Shown here piece after piece: positions 44,301 to 53,056 of a stretch of 64,000 nt of DNA (position 1 is its first letter; every line of letters starts with the position of its first letter). This DNA comes from CAVUCE01 sp963739985 (GTDB taxonomy: Bacteria; Bacteroidota; Ignavibacteria; Ignavibacteriales; Ignavibacteriaceae). The DNA lies in the NCBI GenBank assembly GCA_963739985.1, contig CAVUCE010000021.1, positions 248,001 through 312,000 of the forward strand. Reading direction: 5' to 3'. The notes under the pieces were generated by a model, which saw only the letters and a program-made list of their open reading frames with translations, was not told where the DNA came from and ran no database searches. The translations under genes and the position numbers were made by a program.

Positions 44301-44377
44301 GAATAATTAAATATTCCGCCGCCATAACTGGATCCATTGCTACCAGATGATCCAGCTACCGCCGGTTGCAGTATCAT
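41312..44377 (-). CDS. T9SS-secreted multidomain surface protein, C-terminal part (frame-broken)
   Basis: 1021 residues. The C-terminal ~85 residues are a type A T9SS sorting tail: FELYQNYPNPFNPTTKIKYS...SSGIYFYRITAG. Before it are two LamG/concanavalin-like modules (NLKLWLASDGGVET and NLKMWLRSDEGTSS), each preceded by a fibronectin-like module with a FIYGTxxxSLxN motif. The protein goes through the outer membrane and is displayed outside. The ATG at 44377 lies in a broken frame; the true N-terminal part is the minus-strand piece at 44668-45993. Confidence 0.8.
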   Translation of the reverse strand: MILQPAVAGSSGSNGSSYGGGIFNYSGHYLFSNVTYGSGANANSAIDSSDRYIYSGSSLSPFASILPVTNLTGTTATINGSVSTNNISTTYRFIYGTNPSSLSNTLASQNAGSSGTVNVSANLTGLTSGTFYYFKLITSNTYGTDTSSTGSFVYDNSISKTNLKLWLASDGGVETSGGKVSEWYDKSGNSNSATQSTSSNEPSYTSSAINSKPALSFDGPATYLTLPTATSLGIQNSDYEMFIVAKSSSTNLQFVEGGTPGNYELQLNGGLGARFIPSGSNYLDEGSSNAYTNGQAHIFDLKATSTKGIIRIDGVAGGYVLSNTQSADGGNLNIGRRSNGSYYFSGDVAEVIIYNTSLTSSQRLTIGNYLSQKYNTTYTTVSKPTVQASNMTFSNITSNSITLNVTKGDGSYRLILAKSGSAVDASPTDGQVYTANSSFGSGTQIGNGNYVVYAGSGSGVTVTGLSSHTGYYFSTFEYNGTNTDQSYLTTSPATGNSTTLYPPPILTILPDSAKTSSSVYFRGIVNPNGTAATYKFIYGTSLNSLTNSTAVVSAGSNNTNDTVRAQITGITNGTFYYHALVATNSGGTDTSTIGAVAFDNSIPSTNLKMWLRSDEGTSSSTDNTNISTWYDVTGNLNNATQTTSANQPLIRTNVINGHPVMRFNGSTSYFNLPSTGTLGIQNSDYEIFIVAKTSFTGVEFLISAAGYQYEMQFNGTNIGMRFIPPIPGGGYLDEGTTNEYADGNPHIFSVRASSTGGAARVDGVDGGTTTADLQNANDVSYTLGTRYGPTLPFNGDIAEVIVYNTILSASQLNTVESYLSQKYNINSGALPIELSTFTAADDNDNVELNWKTETEVNNYGFEIQRAVINSVQNDTSNWKKIGFIKGTGNSNSPKKYSYTDQDISGGISFEYRLKQIDGDGKYKYSKVIEITLAPKQFELYQNYPNPFNPTTKIKYSLASSSKVTLRIYNLLGQQIKQLVNENETAGHHEVTFDGSNLSSGIYFYRITAGQHTMSKKMILTK

Positions 44378-44667
44378 TATTAAAAGAGCTGTTCTTAATA
44401 ATCATATCGCCGTTTCTATTGAATATTGCCCCTCCAAAGCCTGCGCCGCCGCCGCCGCCGCCATAATCAGGTCCACCGTTGCCGCCGCCGAAACCGCCGT
44501 AGTTGCCATTTCCTGCCCCGCTCCGCCTCCGCCGCCGCCGCCAAAGCCACCTGCTCCGCCACTACTAGTACTAAAACCGTTTTCGCCAGCTCCGCCACCG
44601 CTGCCAAAGCCACCAGGAGAACCATTTATAGTTGGAGATGCCCTGCCATTGCCGCCTCCCGTGCCTC
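44378..44667 (-). pseudogene. Gly-rich linker with several frame changes
   Basis: Joins the two parts of the surface protein. Read in one minus frame it gives GGSSGLLGGTGGGNGR, then in another GNYGGFGGGNGGPDYGG and GAIFNRNGDMIIKNSSF, before entering the downstream frame as GSSGSNGSSYGGG. At least three shifts are needed for one continuous chain. The GGC-rich repeats (GCCGCC on the plus strand) are prone to indel error. Confidence 0.6.
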
Positions 44668-45993
44668 CTAAAAGTCCGCTTGATCCTCCAGCAGTACTAT
44701 ACGTGGTGCATTACCGCCAAAGCCCCCGCCGCCGCCGCCGCCGGCTTTTACGCCGCTCGCTCCTCCAAGTGCCTTATTTCCGCTAAATGCTATACTATCT
44801 ATATTAACCGTACCGGAATTTATAAATAAAGCACCGCCCATCCCTGCGCCACCGCCACCGCCCGCAAAACCGTCTCCTCCTTTTGCATAACCGTTTGATA
44901 TAGTAAATTTGCTCAATTGTACGTTAGGCGAAGCCGGTGAAGTGGAAGTAAATGGGGAAATTCCATTCCCGATAAAGAAAGGCCTGTAAGCACTGTTACC
45001 GTCAATTGTAAGATTACTTTCCCCCGGTCCGGTTATAGTGGTATTATAATTAATTGGAGGAAGCGCACTTGTAAGAGTTATCGTACCTGTAATTCCCGTC
45101 ATATCAACATTAGAAGTATTTGAGGATGCATTTGTATTTATCTGATTCATTACATAACGAAGCGTACCGACGTTATATGAGCCTGTATTAGCATCCGATG
45201 TGCTTGACACATAATAATTAGAATAGCTTATTCCATATTTTGATGCCAAATATGATTCAACAAGTATTCTATCTGAAGTAGTAAGTACTTTATTATAAAT
45301 AATTACTTCCGCAATGTCACCGGTCAAATAATAGCCCGGTCCGGAAATCCGCACACCAAGCGCAAGCGCACCGTCTGAAGAGCTTTGCACATTGGTTAAA
45401 GTATCACTGCCGTTAACACCGTCAACTCTTATTAAGCCTTCTGTAGATGAGGCTTGTGCATTAAATATATGCGGGTTATTGTCGGCATATTGACCGGCGC
45501 TTCCTTCATCTATATATGTTGCGGAAGTTGGTATAAATCGTGCACCTGCTGCCCCGTTCAAGTGCATTTCAAATTGTTCTATATTTGCCGAGGAAATCAA
45601 AAAATTTGGAGAAGCACTGCTGCTATTTGTTCTGGCAACAATAAACATTTCATAATCAGAGTTTAAGATTCCAAGGGTTGAAGCAGTCGGTAAATTTAGA
45701 TCTTCACCACCATTAAAATGAATCGCCGGTTTTCCGTTCAAAGCGCTTGCTACATATGTCGGTTGATTTGCAGTAGTGCTCTGTGTAGCATTATTGCCGT
45801 TACCGGATTGATCTGCCCAATTCGATACAGCCGCACCATCTGTAGTTGTATTAGTGCCTGCATCGGCTTTTAACCATAATTTTAAATTTGTGGTGGGTAC
45901 TTGTGCGTACGACTGAATATAACCAAATATTAATATAATTATACAATGAGCAATAAATCTTTTCAATTTTAGAACTCCATCTATTATTAACAA
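44668..45993 (-). CDS. T9SS-secreted multidomain surface protein, N-terminal part (frame-broken)
   Basis: 441 residues before an early stop. A signal peptide (FIAHCIIILIFGYIQSYA) is followed by a first LamG/concanavalin-like module (NLKLWLKADAGTNT), then a right-handed beta-helix-like region (GNSAYRPFF, FTISNGYAKGG), and a Gly-rich tract at which the frame fails. Joined with the other part the protein would be about 1560 residues. Likely an adhesin or glycan-binding protein; no catalytic residues are seen. Confidence 0.78.
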   Translation of the reverse strand: MLIIDGVLKLKRFIAHCIIILIFGYIQSYAQVPTTNLKLWLKADAGTNTTTDGAAVSNWADQSGNGNNATQSTTANQPTYVASALNGKPAIHFNGGEDLNLPTASTLGILNSDYEMFIVARTNSSSASPNFLISSANIEQFEMHLNGAAGARFIPTSATYIDEGSAGQYADNNPHIFNAQASSTEGLIRVDGVNGSDTLTNVQSSSDGALALGVRISGPGYYLTGDIAEVIIYNKVLTTSDRILVESYLASKYGISYSNYYVSSTSDANTGSYNVGTLRYVMNQINTNASSNTSNVDMTGITGTITLTSALPPINYNTTITGPGESNLTIDGNSAYRPFFIGNGISPFTSTSPASPNVQLSKFTISNGYAKGGDGFAGGGGGAGMGGALFINSGTVNIDSIAFSGNKALGGASGVKAGGGGGGGFGGNAPRIVLLEDQADF

Positions 45994-46039
45994 TATTTTC
46001 TTGAAATCCGTATGGATATTTTTTATTGCGGGGAGACAA

Positions 46040-46892
46040 TTTTTACTCCGGCAGGCATTCCGCTTAGCTTGTGCCGAAAAAGGGAAAAATATATTTATGT
46101 AAAGTAAGTCTTTATATAAATTAATAACCGGCTAAATATCTTAATCTAAATTTTTAGATGAAACTAATTATTTAAAGGAATAGGGAGCTATGTGCTTTGT
46201 AACAAATTATCTTTTATTCAGCCAAGAAATTAAAGAGGGCTATAGAACAAACGAAATACAATTTTTAAGTGATAAAAAGCACTAGTTTGACAGGATAATA
46301 CTTTTTCAGTAACACTTATGGAATGATAATAAATCGGGTTTATATATAATAGAGTGGATGATGTAATAAAAGAAAAGTCTAATCTAAAATACTATAGCTG
46401 CAAAGCTAATAGTAATGTAACATTTGGAATAATGAAAAACCGTCTGACCGAAATATTGAACGAAGAAAATATAAGAAAAAGGGAAGAGCACAATGATGTA
46501 TCAAGTGAATCTAATAAGGTTACTAAAGTTCAAATTAAAAAAAATCCTTAAGTTAACATCATTAAAAATGGTCGCCAAAATTTAACATAGTAAAGCCGAT
46601 AATTATAAAAAAGAAAAAAACTTATATAATATCTACTTATTGTCAACATTAGCACAAATATGAATCCGCCTACTTATTTGGAATTTATTCCCTTAAAGAA
46701 TTACTAGATATCTTTATCCTATTTCCCTTATCATTTACTCAGAACATAAATATTAAGAGTCAATTTAAAACAGTGGTTTATTGGACTCGATTTTATTTTG
46801 ATTGACATTTGAGTAGCAACAACATATCTTATTTATCAGGAACACACTATTTAACTATTCTGTTTAAAAGAAAACACACACTCCTCCTTTAA
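46040..46892. other. 850-bp mostly non-coding region with one doubtful small ORF
   Basis: AT-rich spacer between divergent genes. It contains a 65-codon plus-strand frame (46354-46551, GTG start, MDDVIKEKSNLKYYSCK). It is charged and has no known domain and no clear ribosome site, so I do not call it a gene. No tRNA, rRNA or repeat is visible. Confidence 0.4.
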
Positions 46893-46925
46893 TTGCAATT
46901 TCAGAGCCATTTAATAGGTAACAAA

Positions 46926-48389
46926 ATGAACCAATCAGTTACTATTGATGAACTAAAAAAAGTTATTGCCCTGCGCGATCTGCCTGACGAGCACCTTAAT
47001 TGGATCTTGGCTCATTCCCACTATGTAGAGTATAACGAGGGAGATACAATTTTCAAAACCGGGGTACCTATTGATGAAATGGCTTTTGTTTTAGAAGGGA
47101 AGATGAATTTTTATATGAATGTAAATGGGAAACTGGTTTATTACTTCAGCTTTGAAAATAATGTCCCGACAGGCGGGGTAAGCGGCCTTATTCCTTATTC
47201 AAGAATGAAAAAATCACCCGGTACTTCATATGCTGTCGGTAAATTGCGCCTGGTAAGGATTCATAAAAAATATTTTCAAGAACTGGAACAACTTAACCCC
47301 GATTTTATACAGCGCCTAATCGGTTATATGACTGAAAGAGCCCGGGTTTTTGCAACTACACAAATACAGCAAGAAAAAGTAAGTGCGCTCGGAAAACTTG
47401 CGGCCGGAATTGCACATGAAATGAATAATCCCGCAGCAGCAATTAGTAGAATATCAGCTGAGTTGGATAAGAGATTGAAACAAAATTTCGAGCTTACTGA
47501 GGAATTACTAAAACATAATATCAATCCCGCGCTTATTCGGAATATCCGGGACGTGGCTCAAAATAAAGAGGCTAATCGTTCCCCAAAAACCAAAATCACA
47601 CCGCTTCAACGTATTCAAAAAGAAGATGAACTTAACGATTGGCTAAATGATAAAGGCTCTGACGGCAGAAATGAAATGGCGGAAACATTTGCGGAGGCGG
47701 GATTTTCCCCGGAGGATCTTGAAAAAATAAAACTTGAAATTCCTAATGATGCTTTTAAAAATATCCTTGACTGGTTTGAAAATTTACTGAGTTCAGAATT
47801 ATTAATAAAGGATATGCAGAATGCCTCAGATCGTATTACTTTGCTGGTAGGCGCTATCAAATCCCATGTTCGTATGGATAGGTCGGGAGATCTGAATAAC
47901 ACAAATATTCATGAAGATATTGAAAATACTCTTATCCTTCTCGGATATAAAATTCGTGATAAAAATATAAAAATTAGTAAAAAATTCTGCGATGATATGA
48001 CAGAAGTTGATGCGTATGTCGGAGAGCTAAACCAGGTCTGGACGAATATTATCGATAATGCCATTTATGCTGTTTCCCCAAATGGTGAAATTGAAATAGA
48101 AACAGAGTGCAATAAAAAGGATATAACCGTAAGGATTACCGACAATGGAATCGGGATTCCTAAAGAAATATTATCCCGTGTATTTGATCCTTTTTTTACA
48201 ACAAAAAAAGTAGGAGAAGGAACGGGGATAGGACTTGATATTGTAAAGAATGTAATCACCCGTCATAACGGCGAAGTAAAAGTAAATTCTAATCCCGGTA
48301 AAACTGAATTTATAATTAGGATTCCGGTTTCCCAACAATCACTAAAAAAAGATTCAAACGATGAAGCTTCCATTCATAATAATAACTGA
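46926..48389 (+). CDS. Histidine kinase with an N-terminal cyclic-nucleotide-binding domain
   Basis: About 487 residues from the Met at 46926; the open frame begins 11 codons earlier. Residues ~10-130 form a cNMP-binding (Crp-like) domain with EGDTIFKTGVPIDEMAFVLEG. A HisKA segment follows, with His near 164 (LAAGIAHEMNNPAAAI), and a HATPase with DNAIYAV and GTGIGLDIVKN. There are no membrane segments, so the kinase is cytosolic. It overlaps the next gene by 29 bp and very likely phosphorylates its receiver domain. Confidence 0.88.
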   Translation: MNQSVTIDELKKVIALRDLPDEHLNWILAHSHYVEYNEGDTIFKTGVPIDEMAFVLEGKMNFYMNVNGKLVYYFSFENNVPTGGVSGLIPYSRMKKSPGTSYAVGKLRLVRIHKKYFQELEQLNPDFIQRLIGYMTERARVFATTQIQQEKVSALGKLAAGIAHEMNNPAAAISRISAELDKRLKQNFELTEELLKHNINPALIRNIRDVAQNKEANRSPKTKITPLQRIQKEDELNDWLNDKGSDGRNEMAETFAEAGFSPEDLEKIKLEIPNDAFKNILDWFENLLSSELLIKDMQNASDRITLLVGAIKSHVRMDRSGDLNNTNIHEDIENTLILLGYKIRDKNIKISKKFCDDMTEVDAYVGELNQVWTNIIDNAIYAVSPNGEIEIETECNKKDITVRITDNGIGIPKEILSRVFDPFFTTKKVGEGTGIGLDIVKNVITRHNGEVKVNSNPGKTEFIIRIPVSQQSLKKDSNDEASIHNNN

Positions 48390-50022
48390 TGACGACACGC
48401 AGGTGTTAAGAGCAATCCAACGGGATGTTAGGAATAAATACCGCGAGGACTATAAAGTACTTGCTATAGAATCTGCCATTGAGGCTCTCGAAGCCATAAA
48501 AGAATTAAAATTGAAAAATGAAACTGTGGCACTTTTTATTTCCGATCAGCGAATGCCTGAAATGGAAGGCACAGTATTTTTGGATAAGGCTAAGGATATT
48601 TTCCCTGATGCAAAAAAAGTACTGTTAACTGCTTACTCTGATATTGAAGCTGCTATAATGGCTATCAATACTTTAAGATTAGATTACTATCTGCTGAAGC
48701 CCTGGAGCCCGCCTGAAGAAAAACTATACCCGGTAATAACCGATCTCCTTGAAGATTGGCAAAACGGCGTTATTCCTGAGTTTGAGGGAATAAAAGTCAT
48801 CGGCTATCAATGGTCTCCTTTATCTCATAGAATAAAGGATTTTCTAACCGGAAATTTAATTCCGTATAGATGGTTTGACATTGAATTAAACAAAGAAGCT
48901 GCGGATCTGATAAATGTTCATAAAATTGAAAATGATGAATTACCGGCTGTTTTATTCGAAGACGGGACTCTGTTAAAATGTCCTACTGAGATTAATATAG
49001 GAGAAAAAATCGGGTTGAAATCCACTGCCTCCCAGGAGCTTTATGATGTAGTAATTATTGGCGCAGGACCTGCAGGTTTAGCATCGGCGGTTTATGGCGG
49101 TACTGAAGGATTGAAAACTCTCATGATAGAAAAAAAAGCACCCGGGGGACAAGCGGGTACAAGTTCAAGAATTGAAAATTATCTTGGATTTCCTTCCGGA
49201 CTTTCAGGTGCTGATTTGACCAGGAGAGCATTAACTCAGGCTTTAAGATTCGGAGTTGAGATCCTTTCTCCCTGCCAGGTTGTTGATATAAAAACTCAAG
49301 ACAATTATAAAATTTTATCACTGTCCAACGGGCCTGAAGTTAAAACGCACACCATCATTATAGCATCTGGTGTTGATTACAGAACACTGGATACTAAGGG
49401 AGTAAATGAATTAACAGGTGCCGGTGTTTATTATGGTTCTACAACGGCTGAAGCACATTCTTGCAAAGATAAAAACATTTATATTGTTGGTGGCGGCAAT
49501 TCTGCGGGACAAGCTGCAATGTATCTTTCAGGCTTTGCCAAAAATGCCTTTATAGTGATTAGAAAAAACTCTCTCGATTCAACAATGTCTCGATACTTAA
49601 TCGATCAGATTAAAAAAACAAGTAATATATCTGTGATGGCAAATTCTGTTGTTGCTGAAGCAATCGGGAACAAACGGCTTGAAAGTATTACTATAAAAAA
49701 TACAGTGACGGGAGAACTGGAAACCAGCGAGGCAGGAGCTTTATTTATTTTTATCGGTGCGAGGCCCCTTACAGATTGGATTAAGTTGAATATTTTTAAG
49801 GACTCAAAGGGCTTTATTGAAACAGGAAGAGATTTATTAAAATATGAAGAATTTAAAAAACTCTGGAAACTTAACCGTGATCCTTATCTACTTGAAACCT
49901 GCATCCCCGGAGTATTTTCTGCAGGTGATGTGAGAGCAGGAGCTATGAACCGCGTTGCTTCTGCAGTTGGCGAAGGAGCCATGGCAATAAAACTTGTTCA
50001 TGAATATCTGGCAGGAGTTTAG
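48361..50022 (+). CDS. Response regulator receiver fused to a thioredoxin-reductase-like flavoenzyme
   Basis: A 553-residue fusion. Residues 1-135 are a receiver domain with phosphoacceptor Asp62 (FISDQRMPEM). Residues ~140-220 resemble a small thioredoxin/glutaredoxin-like linker domain. From 225 on there is a TrxR-like FAD/NAD(P)H enzyme: GAGPAGLASAVYGG (FAD), PGGQAGTSS, and GGGNSAGQAAM (NAD(P)H). The position of the CxxC active disulfide of TrxR is occupied by YYGSTTAEA, so it cannot be a normal thioredoxin reductase. The signal from the paired kinase probably controls a redox reaction directly. Confidence 0.85.
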   Translation: MKLPFIIITDDDTQVLRAIQRDVRNKYREDYKVLAIESAIEALEAIKELKLKNETVALFISDQRMPEMEGTVFLDKAKDIFPDAKKVLLTAYSDIEAAIMAINTLRLDYYLLKPWSPPEEKLYPVITDLLEDWQNGVIPEFEGIKVIGYQWSPLSHRIKDFLTGNLIPYRWFDIELNKEAADLINVHKIENDELPAVLFEDGTLLKCPTEINIGEKIGLKSTASQELYDVVIIGAGPAGLASAVYGGTEGLKTLMIEKKAPGGQAGTSSRIENYLGFPSGLSGADLTRRALTQALRFGVEILSPCQVVDIKTQDNYKILSLSNGPEVKTHTIIIASGVDYRTLDTKGVNELTGAGVYYGSTTAEAHSCKDKNIYIVGGGNSAGQAAMYLSGFAKNAFIVIRKNSLDSTMSRYLIDQIKKTSNISVMANSVVAEAIGNKRLESITIKNTVTGELETSEAGALFIFIGARPLTDWIKLNIFKDSKGFIETGRDLLKYEEFKKLWKLNRDPYLLETCIPGVFSAGDVRAGAMNRVASAVGEGAMAIKLVHEYLAGV

Positions 50023-50081
50023 TATTATATTAAATTCTCGGTAATTAATTAAATTGAAATTAACAAGAGATTGAGGCAAAG

Positions 50082-50342
50082 ATGCATAGATATATTGTAA
50101 TTTCCTCACATACTGCTGAAGATTGCAAAATGGCAGTCGAACAATTCAGAAATCATAATGCCGGTTTCCTTACACATTTTGAGTGGGGATGTATGGATAA
50201 TGACCATACTGCTTATGCTATAATTGAAGCAGAAAACCATGAAAGTGCTAAAATGGCAGTCCCATCTATATTCAGAGAAAAAGCCAGGGTTGTAAAGCTT
50301 ACATACTTTAACCCATTGAAAAAGGATTCGCTTCATAAGTGA
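50082..50342 (+). CDS. Small conserved-looking protein after the redox regulator
   Basis: 86 residues, MHRYIVISSHTAEDCKMAVEQF at the start, two His and Cys residues in strands (HFEWGCMDNDHT), and a compact alpha+beta pattern like a ferredoxin-fold (Dabb/muconolactone-like) domain. It follows the fusion gene by about 60 bp on the same strand with a GAGG ribosome site. It may be the third member of the kinase/REC-reductase unit. Function not recognised. Confidence 0.6.
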   Translation: MHRYIVISSHTAEDCKMAVEQFRNHNAGFLTHFEWGCMDNDHTAYAIIEAENHESAKMAVPSIFREKARVVKLTYFNPLKKDSLHK

Positions 50343-50487
50343 GCTGAACTATGAGTGACAATTTTATTCTATTGGATTAAGTCCTATATAAAAAATTCAA
50401 CTTAATAGGTTTTATGAAATGTAAATATTGAGATAGTTATTTGTCGGAGTAAATTGAGTCAATCTTGCCTTTAGAGGGGAATAAAAT

Positions 50488-52455
50488 TCATCGCATGAGT
50501 ATTTTTTTTACAGCTACAACTATGTTGTTTAGTGTTATTCTTAGGAAATAAAAACCGCTCGATAAGTCGGACATATTAATTTTGAGCGAAGCATTATTAA
50601 GTTTTACATGCTTTACCTTTTGTCCTAAAATGTTAAATATTTCAACTTCACCGTCGCCGCTAATATTTTTCAACTGAACATTTAGATTTTGTCTAACCGG
50701 GTTTGGATAAACATTCAGTGCACTTATATTTTCTGTTGATTTAACACTTGCGGGATCTTGAAGAGTAATTTCATACCGATCTAAATTGAACGGTTGTGCT
50801 GCTACAATGCTTGTCCGCATAATTTGAACTCCGGCATCTAGATTTATATTAGTTGATACGGAAGCTAAAGTTTCCCAACTGTTTGTCTTCGGAACAGTTA
50901 GAATACTCGAAACTTTGTTACCGATGCTAAACTTTATTTTACCGCCGCCATCCATTGAGGCAGAATAAAATGTGAGTACATAATTTCCGCTTTGTTTAAC
51001 ATTCACTGTATATTCCATCCATTCGCCGGTAGCAATATAACTGATTTGATATCCGCCGTCGGCTCTCTGTTCAATATCAACACCGTCAAACCTGTATGCG
51101 CCTGAAATGTTTTCCGGATCAGTATCGTGATAAGTTAATCCTTCTCCTCCTATATCAAAATCTTCAGCTTGAATTGTACCGGGAACAGAAAGAGGATCGG
51201 CATAAAACGGTTTTCTGGTAGTCGGTGGAACATATATAGTAACCGGGTAAGAATAACTATCTTCCTTATCATTAAATTTTGTGATTATTCGATAGAAATA
51301 AGTTTTTTCCGATTGCACAAGAGTATCTATAAATTGTGTTGCGTCCGAACTTACTTCAGAAAGATCTGTAAAATCTTCTGTGCCGGATTTTCTTTGAATT
51401 GTGATTCCCTTGCTATCTGTTGTTCTGTTTTGCCATGCGATTGTAGTTTGTTTACCGTTTGAAGTCAAATTTAATCCGGTTGCGCCGTATGTATATGTTT
51501 TTACTAATATATCCTTAATGTCATTCCATGTTCTTGCATTTCTGTTATAAATACCAAAATCACCGCCGTCATCCCAAACCTGAAACGGAATATCATTAGC
51601 TATGGCTTCTTCGACATAAGAGGAGTAATAATACATTCTCGAGTTATAGTCACATTTACTTATTGCCCCGAATTCACTAATTATAACAGGAATATTATTC
51701 TTTACAGACCACTGATGAACTGTTTCAAATCGTGCGTTAACTTCGTTTCTATCTTGACTGGTTCCCCATGTTTGTTTAGCGAGCCCTGCAAAATCCCACG
51801 GATCGTATGAGTGGAAATATGCAATCATGTATTTATCATCAGGAATCTTTGCGGCCATCATGTAAGAGGAACCGGTATAATCATTCCCGGAGTATATTAC
51901 AATTCGAGTTGGATTAGTTTTCCTAATTATTCCTAATTCTCTGGCGTTTAATTCATCAACTTCCGGCCCTGTCATCCCAACCGGTTCGTTTAGAATTTCA
52001 AAAAATAGTTTATCGGATTTATTTCTGAATCTTGTAGAGATTTGTGACCAAATGCTATCAAAACGAGCTTTGTTACTCGCATTAGAATAATTATTCTTTA
52101 ACCAGCTTTCGTGATGAGCATTTAAAATGATATATAAATTTCTTTGCAATCCCCAATCAACTACTTGTTCAACTCTTTGCATCCAGGATTCATCAATTGT
52201 GTATGGAGAATTTTTAGAAACGTGCTGATCCCAGGTAACCGGTATTCTGATACAAGTAAAACCCTGAGCTTTATAATCATCAAAATAATATTCCTGAAGC
52301 GGGCCGTTGTTCCATGCGCCTTCAGTAGGCGGATCAAAAGTGTTGCCTATATTAATTCCTCTTTTTATTTGAGTTATCGCTTCCTGAGGAGTTAGCTGTG
52401 CTTTAACAATGGTAAAAAATAGAAAAGAGATTAGTATTATTTTTTTGATAATCAT
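50488..52455 (-). CDS. Secreted GH5 cellulase with CBM6 and T9SS tail
   Basis: About 655 residues from the Met starting MIIKKIILISFLFF, which begins a good signal peptide; the open frame reaches 12 codons further upstream. GH5 catalytic domain to ~335 with acid/base Glu in EILNEPVG (about residue 157) and nucleophile Glu in VIISEFGAI (about 261). Then a fibronectin-like part, a CBM6 around 410-550 (GTIQAEDFDIGGEG, GEWMEYTVNV), and a T9SS tail (NVYPNPVRQNLNV...SGFYFLRITL). It likely cuts beta-1,4-glucans outside the cell. Confidence 0.9.
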   Translation of the reverse strand: MIIKKIILISFLFFTIVKAQLTPQEAITQIKRGINIGNTFDPPTEGAWNNGPLQEYYFDDYKAQGFTCIRIPVTWDQHVSKNSPYTIDESWMQRVEQVVDWGLQRNLYIILNAHHESWLKNNYSNASNKARFDSIWSQISTRFRNKSDKLFFEILNEPVGMTGPEVDELNARELGIIRKTNPTRIVIYSGNDYTGSSYMMAAKIPDDKYMIAYFHSYDPWDFAGLAKQTWGTSQDRNEVNARFETVHQWSVKNNIPVIISEFGAISKCDYNSRMYYYSSYVEEAIANDIPFQVWDDGGDFGIYNRNARTWNDIKDILVKTYTYGATGLNLTSNGKQTTIAWQNRTTDSKGITIQRKSGTEDFTDLSEVSSDATQFIDTLVQSEKTYFYRIITKFNDKEDSYSYPVTIYVPPTTRKPFYADPLSVPGTIQAEDFDIGGEGLTYHDTDPENISGAYRFDGVDIEQRADGGYQISYIATGEWMEYTVNVKQSGNYVLTFYSASMDGGGKIKFSIGNKVSSILTVPKTNSWETLASVSTNINLDAGVQIMRTSIVAAQPFNLDRYEITLQDPASVKSTENISALNVYPNPVRQNLNVQLKNISGDGEVEIFNILGQKVKHVKLNNASLKINMSDLSSGFYFLRITLNNIVVAVKKILMR

Positions 52456-52669
52456 AATTGAATCCACGAATGTAATTACAAATTTAAACAATTATTAAAA
52501 GGACAGAAATCATACCATAAATCTCGATTTTGTTTTTAATCGATAAGTAAAAGAAGTATATATTATAGGTTACCGGTTTTTATCAATTAAATAATAATAT
52601 TTTATCATTTTAATAAATCTGCTTTTTGAAAACACAAAATAGCTTTTAAATATTTTTTCCATTTTTTAT

Positions 52670-52698
52670 TTGACAAGTAACCAGGTAGTTACTTATAT
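52670..52698 (+). promoter_or_regulatory. Promoter of the arsR-like operon
   Basis: TTGACA, 17-base spacer, TTATAT; the spacer holds the first operator copy, so binding there would block RNA polymerase. Confidence 0.7.
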
Positions 52699-52719
52699 TT
52701 AGGTAACCAGATAGTTACT
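52676..52719. promoter_or_regulatory. Tandem palindromic operators of the ArsR-like regulator
   Basis: Two imperfect palindromes, AGTAACCAGGTAGTTACT and GGTAACCAGATAGTTACT, 26 bp apart. The first spans the promoter spacer, the second lies just downstream of -10. Probably autoregulatory sites. Confidence 0.72.
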
Positions 52720-52738
52720 AATATTGAAGGGTAATAAA

Positions 52739-53056
52739 GTGCCATATAAAATCGATGATGTTTTTTCTGCGTTAGCAGACCAGAATAGAAGAAAAATTTT
52801 AATGATGCTTGCCGATAATGAGCTTACGGTAAAATCGATCACGGAAAAATTTGAAGTGAGCCGACCGGCAATTTCAAAACATTTGAAAGTATTACTTGAT
52901 ACAAATCTTGTAATTCCCAGACAAGAAGGCAGGAAAAGGTTTTATAATTTAAATGTGGAACCGCTTAACGAGGTCAGAGAATGGATGAAATTCTACGATA
53001 AATTTTGGGATAAGAAATTAAATTCATTAAAAAATTATGTGGAGAATAACGGATGA
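52739..53056 (+). CDS. ArsR-family transcription regulator
   Basis: About 105 residues with a winged HTH (DNELTVKSITEKFEVSRPAISKHLKVL is the typical core, quoted shortened: SRPAISKHLKVL). No Cys pair for metal sensing, so it belongs to the SRPBCC-associated, non-metal branch. The likely start is the GTG at 52739, preceded by GAAGGGTAA; a TTG at 52724 is the longer frame. Its stop overlaps the next gene by 4 bp. Confidence 0.88.
   Translation: MPYKIDDVFSALADQNRRKILMMLADNELTVKSITEKFEVSRPAISKHLKVLLDTNLVIPRQEGRKRFYNLNVEPLNEVREWMKFYDKFWDKKLNSLKNYVENNG

Noticed and set aside
44430..44760. GCCGCC tandem tract as a possible CRISPR or VNTR array
   Set aside because: The units are short, irregular and coding for Gly on the minus strand; there are no spacers of even length.
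44337..44786. Plus-strand Pro/Ala-rich reading frame
   Set aside because: It is the antisense of the Gly-rich linker of the T9SS protein; the proline runs come from GCC/CCG repeats and there is no ribosome site.
46354..46551. 65-codon plus-strand frame
   Set aside because: GTG start without a ribosome site and no recognisable features; kept only as a doubtful note in the spacer entry.
48361..50022. Canonical thioredoxin reductase
   Set aside because: The CxxC disulfide is absent and an N-terminal receiver domain is present.
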